Positions 56,693-64,000 of a DNA stretch of 64,000 nt are shown piece by piece. The position numbers and the translations under genes were made by a program. Each line of letters starts with the position of its first letter. Within the stretch, counting starts at the first letter, position 1. Below the pieces are notes generated by a model. It was not told the origin of the DNA. It worked only from the letters and a program-made list of their open reading frames with translations, and did no database searches. The stretch covers positions 112,809,783 to 112,873,782 of the forward strand of contig NC_081406.1 in the NCBI RefSeq assembly GCF_030272615.1, given 5' to 3'. This DNA comes from Cryptomeria japonica. Lineage: Eukaryota; Streptophyta; Pinopsida; Cupressales; Cupressaceae.

Positions 56693-59600
56693 ATGTCTTC
56701 TAACTACTTCAAGAAGGACAATCCTAAACTTGATGGAACCAACTATGGCATATGGAAGATCAAGATGGAGACACATCTGAATTGCATTAGAAAGGACATA
56801 TGGGAAGTTACAAAGAATGACTATACTGCTCCTACTCAAAGTCAACCTAATCCACCTAACTTGGCTAAAGATGAGGAAAATGATTGCAAAGCAAGAGAAG
56901 CACTTTTGAGCACATTATCAGATCAGCAAATCATGGGTTTATCAGATAGATCTATTGCTAAAGCTATTTGGGACCATTTGAAAACATTGAATGAAGGAGA
57001 TTCCATAGTCAAAATTGCAAAACTTGAAAGCTTCTGGGTCAGGTATGAAAATCTGAAAATGGAAGAGGATGAAAGGATTTCTGCTTTTATGGAAAGAGTA
57101 AATGAAATTGTTTTGGGTATTAAATGTTGTGGAGGAACCTTATGTGAAGATGAAATTGTTTCAAAAGTTTTAAGAGGATTGCCACTGACATAAAAAATGA
57201 AAGTTACTGCTATAAATGAGTTAAGAACAATGCTTAATACATCAGTAACTAGGGACACAATGATGGGAAAACTTTAAGCTTTTGAAATTGAGGAATTTGG
57301 TCTTGTTGCTACTACAAAGACAGATTTAGCTTTTAAGGCATCAACATCATTTGCATCATCACTTGACAAATCTGATTGGAAAGCCTTTTATGCAAGAGAA
57401 CTTGAAGAAAGCAGGAGAGAAAATGAAGAACTTGAAGAACTTGAAGCACTATTTGCAAGGAAAATGCCTAAAGGTCCAGTTGGAAGTAACTATGAAGGTA
57501 AAGCACCCTTTAAATGTTTTAATTGTAATAAGATTGGTCACATGGCTTCAAGATGCCCTGATAGACATACAAGATTGAAAGAAGAAGCTAGAAGAACATA
57601 CAAGACTAACCCTAAATATTAGAGATACAAATTTAAGAAGAATAAAGACAAATCTTGTTATCTTGCTGATGAAGGAGCCACTGATGATTCTGATGAGGAT
57701 CCGACAGACAATGGATGGGTTTTTGTTGCTATTATAGAAGATCAACTGACACCTACTATTCAACTAGTAGAGCAGGCCCTGATAGCTAAAGTTGAAGTTA
57801 AAAATGAATGGATCATTCATTTAGGATGTTCACATCATATGACTAGTGATAAAGTAAATTCTTGACTTTTCAGGAATATAATGGAGGTCTAGTAAGATTT
57901 GGAGATGATAAAGCTTGTTTGATCAAAGGAAAAGGTACTATATCTCTTGATGGTAAGCATAATACCGACAATGTTTACTATGTTGAAGGTTTAAAGCATA
58001 ATCTTTTGAGTGTTGGTCAATTAGTTGAAAAAGGATTTCAGTTACAATTCAAGAATGGGAAATGCAAAATTATGAACAAATCTGGTTTGGAAATTGCAAC
58101 TGGTAATCAAACTAGAGGTAATATCTTTCATTTTAATAACAATGAAAAGACATGATTGATTGCACATATTGATGAAAGTTGGCTATGGCATAAGAGACTC
58201 TATCATGTAAACTTTGATTGCATTGTGAAAATCAGTACAACTAAAGTAGTTAGAGATTTACATAAGATTGTTAAACCTCACAATCTGGTATGTAAGGAAT
58301 GTCAATTTGGAAAACAAGTTAGAGCATCTTTTAAAATTATTCTAGAAAAATCCAATAATGCTCTTGACTTAATTCATACTGATTTATGTGGTCCACCTAG
58401 AACTAAAAGCTTACAAGGTGATAGATTTTTCATGCTAATCATTGATGATTATTCTAGAATGTGTTGGGTTACTTTTCTCAGAGAAAAATCAGAAGCACTT
58501 GGGAAATTCAAACTATTCCAGGTGATGGTAGAAAATGAAACTAGTAATAAAATCAAATGTTTGAGATCAGATCAAGGAGGTGAATTTACATCTAAGAAAT
58601 TTAATACTTTCTGTGAAGTAAATGGAATCAGAAGACAGTTATCAGCACCCCAGACACCATAGTAGAATGGAGTTGTAGAAAGGAAAAATAGAACTATCTT
58701 GGATGCTGCTAGAAGTATGTTATCAGAAGCAAATCTACCACATGTATATTGGAGAGAGGAAGTAAGTACAACAGTCTACACATTCAACAAAGTTCACATC
58801 ATAGGAGAAACTGGTAAGACCCCTCATGAACTATGGTTTGGTATTACTCCTACTCTTAAATATTTCAGAATATTTGGAAGCAAATGCTATATTAGAAGAG
58901 ATGACTATATTGGCAAATTTGTTCCTAGAAGTGATGAAGGAATATTTCTTGGTTATTCATCTAAGAGCAAGGCATATAGATGTTTTAACAAGAGATTACA
59001 GAAAATTGTTGAGAGTACAAATGTGAAAATTGATGAACAGTTTAGAGGAACTTCAAGGTATATAGACTCTGAACTGACAACAAAGATATTGACAAATGAA
59101 CCTACATTGAACCCACCAGTACATAATGAAGATCTAGTTACACTGGTATCATCATAAAATTCCATTGTAACTGAAGAACTATAGCAAACAAAGACACCCT
59201 GGTATGTAAGATTGAACCACTCTGAAAATTAGATAATTGGGAACAAATATCAAGGAGTTATGACAAGAGGAAGACTGGAAAATGAAGAGGTATGTCTTAT
59301 TTCTCAAATTGAACCAACATCAATTAATGAGGCATGTGAATATAAATAATGGATTAAAGCTATGGAAGAAGAATTTGAACAAATTGAAAAGAATAACACA
59401 TGGACATTAGTTCCCCGGCCTAAAGACAAAAATGTAATTGAAACAAAATGGGTATTCAGAAACAAACTTAATGAAGATGGTAAGGTAATCAGAAATAAAG
59501 AAAGACTAGTGTGTAAGGGATATTCTCAGAAAGAAGGAATTGATTATAATGAAACCTTTGCACCGGTAGCTAGAATTGAGGCAGTCAGATTATTCTTAGC

Positions 59601-60836
59601 TTTTTCAGCATACAAGAACTAAAAAGTATATCAAATGGATATTAAATGTGCATTTCTGAATGGAGATCTTGAAGAAGAAGTTTACATTGAGCAACCTGAT
59701 GGATTTTATTTGACAGATAACAAAGATATGGTTTGCAGTTTAAGGAAAGATTTGTATGGGTTAGAGCAAGCTCCAAGAGCTTGGTATGCTAGATTGGATA
59801 AATATCTTTTGAAGATTGGTTTTTCTAAAGGTAATGCTGACAACAACTTATACTATAAAGTGACTAATTATGACATCTTGGTTATAGAAGTTTTTGTTGA
59901 TGATATAATCTTTGGAGGAGAAGATGGATTATGTAAAGACTTTTCTATTGAAATGCAACAAGAATTTGAAATGTCTATGATTGGAGAGATAAAATTCTTT
60001 TTAGGATTGTAGATTTCAGAGACTGATAAAGGTATATTCTTGAGTCAATCTAAGTACTTGAAGGAGTTACTAAAGAAAGTTGGGATGGAAAACTCTAAAC
60101 TGGTAAGAACACCTATGACTACAAATGACAAATTATCTTTAAGGGATGAATCTACACCTGTTAATCCGACTAGGTACAAATCTATGATAGGAGGTCTACT
60201 GTATTTGATACAAACAAGACCTGATATTATGAATGCAATATGTATTATTTCAAGATTTCAGAGTAATCCTAGAGAAAATCATGAATCAACAGTAAAAAGG
60301 ATTTTCCGGTACTTACAAGGCACTACAAATCTTGGCCTATCATATCCTAGAGATGAAAACTTTGAATTATGTGCATACAAAGATGCAAATTGGGTAGGAG
60401 ATGTAGATGATAGAAAAAGAACCACTGGCGGAGCATTTTTTCTTGGAAGCAGATTAATTTCTTGGTGAAGTAAGAAACAAAGTTGCACATCTTTACCAAT
60501 AGAAGAATCAGAATATGTTGCAATAGCAGCTAACTATACACATGTATTATGGCTTAAGCAAATGTTGAAGGACATAAAGGTAAAATGCAAGGAACCTATA
60601 ACTATTTATAAAGAAACAATTGATATATCTAAGAATCTGGTACTGCATTCTAAAACTAAACATGTTTCTATCAAACTGAATTTTCTTAAGGAAAATGTTG
60701 AAGCAAAAGAAGTAAAACTGGTTTATGTAAATACTAAAGAGCAGATTGCAGATATTTTCACTAAGCCTTTGCCTAAGGAGACTTTTGAATATCTCATAGA
60801 TCAGCTTGGGGTCATACCCCCACTGGTAGAGACTTA
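56693..60836 (+). pseudogene. Copia-2 gag-pol, disrupted
   Basis: Gag starts at ATG 56693 (MSSNYFKKDNPKLDG) and includes UBN2-like FWVRYENLKMEEDE and the knuckle CFNCNKIGHMASRC (about 57515-57560). The protease site reads WIIHLGCSHHMT where WIIDSGCSHHMT is expected, so the catalytic Asp is gone. Integrase spans about 58180-59000 (HKRLYHVNF, CKECQFGK, DDYSRMCWVTFL, RSDQGGEFTS). RT (59360-60012) shows [25 protein letters not shown] and FVDDIIFGG. RNase H (about 60360-60780) has CAYKDANWVG (Asp replaced by Lys-Asp shift), EESEYVA and DIFTKPLP. Stops: TAA 57191, TAG 57620, TGA near 57863 and 58153, double TAG 58660-58665, TAA 59620, TAG 60010, TGA 60466. Confidence 0.9.
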
Positions 60837-61195
60837 GACAGTTGAAGTTTGTAATCAACCGATAGAACTAACAGAGAAATATTTATTCCAGCTTTGATGA
60901 GGAGAGCTACTTCTCAGGGGAGTAGTTGGTATACTGAATAAGTTGGTATTTTGTATTTGAACTTGGTTTTTGTATTGCTTTGGCATCTGATGTTAAAGGG
61001 GGAGAGATTGATATGGAAAAACACATGTTACTCCTAGGGGGAGAGATTTTTATTTTGGGAGAGATTGATTACTCTATGTACCTGAATTTTGATTTCTGGT
61101 TTTTATCTCTTTTTGGAAGATTGTTGGTTTTTGGTATTTGGCATTTCTATTTTGGCACTTTGATGGTTTTTCCATCTTGTGTTGCCATCAATTCC
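60837..61195 (+). other. Copia-2 3' untranslated region
   Basis: Between the pol end and the polypurine tract. Several GGGGGAGA purine runs (61000-61060) resemble duplicated polypurine tracts. No coding content. Confidence 0.6.
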
Positions 61196-61207
61196 AAAGG
61201 GGGAGAT
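61196..61207 (+). other. Copia-2 polypurine tract
   Basis: AAAGGGGGAGAT next to the 3' LTR, identical to that of Copia-1. Confidence 0.88.
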
Positions 61208-62271
61208 TGTTGGTATTTTGGATATGTTGATATAGTTTTGTCATTGATGCCACACCTATTAACACTTATCAACTCTGGCACTTGGAGAATGGGCAATGTT
61301 CACCGACAAGCAAGTGACTTATGCACAGTCATTGGTATCTGGTTCACTGACAGGATATATTGTTCACTGGCACTTGGAATGACATGGAAAATACTTGGTT
61401 ATGTCAAAGCCATCATTTGGACACTTTGTCTTGAAGATTTGTTCATTGATATATTCGTGTTTGCATATTTGCTGTTACCGACAAATAGGTCAAGGATAAG
61501 CACCGTCTAGCTTATCTATTTCAGATCAGCACGACACGCTATGGAGATGATTTAATATTGTTATAAATGCATTAAGTCGACATGTTGAATTGGGTATTGC
61601 ATCGGTTATTGTTTTACTTGTAAATTGTTTTATTGTAATATCTTTTGTAGAGCCGACCTACTCAATTGGTCTTAGGCTTTGGTATATATGTAAGATCTTA
61701 TTAGTGAAATCAGTATGCAAATGTGAGAAGGATTGTAATTCAGTATATGCGAATATCAGTAGAGCTATACTTGCAGACATCATTTGAAGGTTGAAGGAAG
61801 GTTTCTGTGAAGACATATTAGAACTGAACCGGTACTAAATCCAACATATGAAGATGCTATTTTGAGCAGTACATCATTATTGGATTTAACCATCCAATTG
61901 TAGTCAGTGTGACTCCTATTTGTGTTTGAGCATTGAGCTCTAGGTGCTTGGCCTTTTTGCATGTGCAGACCCCATTTGTATACATATACTATCTGCAGTA
62001 GTATCATCTAATTGTGGGCAAGGTTTCCCATCGTGGTTTTTCCCCTTATAGGATTTCCATGTACAAATATTGGTATTATGTGTTGTGGATGTTATTGTCT
62101 TTTTGTTTCATGCATTAATCTTTACTAGTACTACAATTAACTCATAAACTGTCTACCGGCATAAAGTTTGGTTCACTAGTATTAAGAATTAATTTTGGTT
62201 AAGTTGTTTTTGGTTTGCATTTATTTGACAACTGATTCACCCCCCCTTTCAGTTGTCTCTAGGACCTAACA
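61208..62271 (+). repeat. Copia-2 3' LTR
   Basis: 1064 bp, TGTTGG...CCTAACA, complete. Confidence 0.92.
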
Positions 62272-62460
62272 ATTTTAGCCTTCTTTCTAATGGATGACAA
62301 TAATCCATGAATCAAGGATTCATATTCGACAACATTATTAGTGCATGGTAATTGTAATCTATGGGTGGCAAGGTAGGTTTCTCCTGACAGGCTGATCAAT
62401 TCAAAGCCAGCTCCCGATCCTTGTTTGGATTTAGATCCATCAAATCTTAGTGTCAAAATT
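62272..62460 (-). repeat. 189-bp Gypsy RNase H duplication, right copy
   Basis: Starts ATTTTAGCC directly after the Copia-2 3' LTR. Continues without break into further upstream Gypsy sequence at higher coordinates. Confidence 0.9.
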
Positions 62461-64000
62461 AGATTCTCCCAGCCTTTCGACTCTTCATCCTCTTGGCTTT
62501 CTTCTGACACATCTGATAGAATTTCTTCTTCTGAGGAATTGTCAACTTCCGAGGCTGCAATTTCTTCTAAAATCATTGCCTATGGGACCCTCTTGTATAC
62601 TTGTTCTAATGCAGTCTTGCACATAGCACAAGATAATTCTAAATGGACAACATTATGTATCCTGCACCAGTTGGGGAGGAGCAGTTCTTGAATAGATACT
62701 AAGTTGCCAAGTTGCATACTTTGTTGCACATTCTTGTGGACAAATTTTCTAAAGTTCTCAAACATTCCATCATCATCTTGGTCATATCCTTGATCACTTT
62801 CCACAATCACTTATGTAGTTTCTATCACCTCTTGTTTACTACTACTCTCTTGCAGATCCTGTATCATCAAGACCTCTTCTACTTTAGGTTTGTATGTCCC
62901 AACATCAGTTTCTAAGAATGGGACCTCATTATCTCTTCCATACTTAGTTATCATGAGTCTCAATCTTGGAGTACTGTTGATTTTGATCTGGTTTGGAACT
63001 CCTCTCTAGGGTAGCCACATATGTGCAAAGTTTGTTGATACATATCCATTCAACTTTCGCGACCAATCTCTATTCATAAGCATACCATATGTGTCAGGTA
63101 TATCCACGACTGATATGTCTATGAAATTTTGAACCCTTGGGTCTGTTGCTAACTATATGTGGATATTGTTCAATTTTCCCATGACTGGAACCTCTGTCTT
63201 GTCCAACTGAGTGACCTTCCTTTTGGTGGGTGCAAGAGTTATACCTAATTTTTGATAGAGAGCTAGGGGAATTACATTACTAGAAGCTCCTGAATCATAT
63301 AGATAGTTGTGCAATAGTTTTCCAAAGATTCTGACCAATAGCAGGAATGGGGCTAGCTCATCTTTTCCTTGACAAAGAATTGAGGAGTCCTCATCATGTT
63401 CTTGATTATTTATTTCGTTGAGCTTTGGATTGCCATTCTTTTTTGAAGTTTCTTCCTTTGAATTTTTCACTTTCTTTGAAGACTTCCCTTTATTTATCGC
63501 ATCCTTCTTAGTAGCCACCCATTTTTTGGAAGGATCTGGCTTGAAGTGAGGCTTTCTTTGATGGTGGGTTGTATTTTCTTAACATCACCTCTTTTAAGTA
63601 ACACTTTTCCTTCTAACATATCCTCCTTTTTGGCTAGAAAGGATACAGTCTGGACCATACATTCGTCCTCCTCCGAGTGTTACTTGTTATCAACTTCATC
63701 TTGAATCACATTGACAGTGGCTTGAGTATTACCAATCACTTCTTTGGAAGTATTTTGACTATTTGGCCTCACTGCGCTTGGGTCATTCAGGATATTGATC
63801 ACAGTGTCTTTAATTTGTGACACTTTTAGCAACTCATAGAGCGGCAAGCTAATCTAAGTAACCTTTTTGAGTTCTTCCAACACAAACATTGCAAGTCTTT
63901 TTATTTCATCCCTTGGAGGAGAAGGAGCATTCCTTTGTATATACTCTTGTGTATCTTGTGGATAATTCAAAGTATTACTAGCCTTTGGATCTGGGGGATT
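62272..64000 (-). pseudogene. Tat-like Gypsy gag-pol, 5' part: protease to archaeal-type RNase H
   Basis: Runs off the right edge. From high to low coordinates: a charged Gag/linker region (RDEIKRLAMFVLEELKK, a Lys-rich NKGKSSKKVKNSKEETSKK), then a retropepsin segment LLHNYLYDSGASSNVIPLAL (about 63320-63260). After that come a region with CRIHNVVHLELSCAMC, an acidic stretch (NSSEEEILSDVSEESQEDEE) and the start of the archaeal-type RNase H LRFDGSKSKQGSGAGFELI through NNVVEYESLIHGL (62460-62290). Several TAA/TAG codons break the frame. Continuity of strand, order and duplicated sequence with 52190-55625 shows the two halves are one element split by Copia-2. Confidence 0.82.

Larger units (their letters stand above)
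55626..62271 (+). mobile_element. Copia-2: Copia LTR retrotransposon with truncated 5' LTR
   Basis: 5' LTR 55626-56635 (first 53 bp missing), primer site, Gag-Pol in Copia order, polypurine tract, and a full 3' LTR 61208-62271. Inserted in the Gypsy archaeal-type RNase H region. The flanks carry a 189-bp duplication instead of the usual 5-bp target duplication. LTRs differ by several percent, so it is an old insertion. Confidence 0.92.

Noticed and set aside
41459-62271. Treating Copia-1 and Copia-2 as two copies of the same element
   Set aside because: Pol motifs and polypurine tract are alike, but LTR sequences and lengths (about 1.5 kb versus 1.06 kb) differ, so they are separate families of one lineage.
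1-64000. tRNA, rRNA or organelle-derived inserts
   Set aside because: No cloverleaf with conserved arms and no rRNA-like conserved blocks were noticed by eye. Only tRNA primer-site complements inside LTR elements were seen.

Overview
The window looks like an intergenic stretch of a very large, repeat-rich seed-plant genome, most likely a gymnosperm or conifer. That assignment is inference. It rests on low GC, very few host exons separated by kilobases of AT-rich DNA, and nested, mutated plant Copia, Gypsy, LINE and Helitron-type sequences. All coordinates and reading-frame breaks were worked out by eye, and similarity to families is from recall, not from a search.

Left third (1-18.2 kb): mostly anonymous AT-rich DNA with traces of host genes. 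The best is a plus-strand RRM gene of the BPA1/ACD11-binding-partner type (exons about 7988-8074, 8989-9102, 9274-9669) with one frameshift and no canonical C-terminal end. A minus-strand first exon resembling an A-type cyclin N-terminus (10789-11154) has an in-frame amber codon. A pentatricopeptide-repeat relic lies at 14530-14690. A 250-bp tandem duplication at 15562-16061 keeps the same minus frame open in both units.

Middle (18.2-35.4 kb): a LINE (18438-21342, minus) sits inside a copy of an AT-rich repeat. Then comes a structurally complete, very young LTR element (21760-26892, minus) with near-identical LTRs, a perfect AATTT target duplication, a Met-tRNA-type primer site and a polypurine tract, but only one intact 760-residue Gag-protease ORF with a novel acidic tail and no integrase, RT or RNase H. 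After it lie a decayed repeat ORF (27.85-29.46 kb), a second LINE split by a 1.4-kb insert (30.25-32.58 kb) and a broken PIF1-like helicase (33.26-34.85 kb).

Right half (35.4-64 kb): in minus orientation, what may be one giant Tat/Ogre-like Gypsy element running from beyond the right edge to about 35.47 kb: protease, archaeal-type RNase H, RT, degenerate gypsy RNase H, integrase, a roughly 175-bp-period array of 14 conserved hairpins, a large extra ORF, and an LTR-like region. Two Copia elements are nested in it. Copia-1 (41459-49013) splits the hairpin array with a perfect GCTTG duplication. Copia-2 (55626-62271) splits the RNase H domain, lacks the first 53 bp of its 5' LTR and is flanked by a 189-bp duplication of Gypsy sequence. 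Premature stops across the older elements are often CAG-to-TAG, as expected from deamination of CHG-methylated cytosine.

The observations I rate highest are the archaeal RNase H placed before RT, the periodic hairpin array, the young Gag-protease-only element, and the 189-bp flanking duplication.
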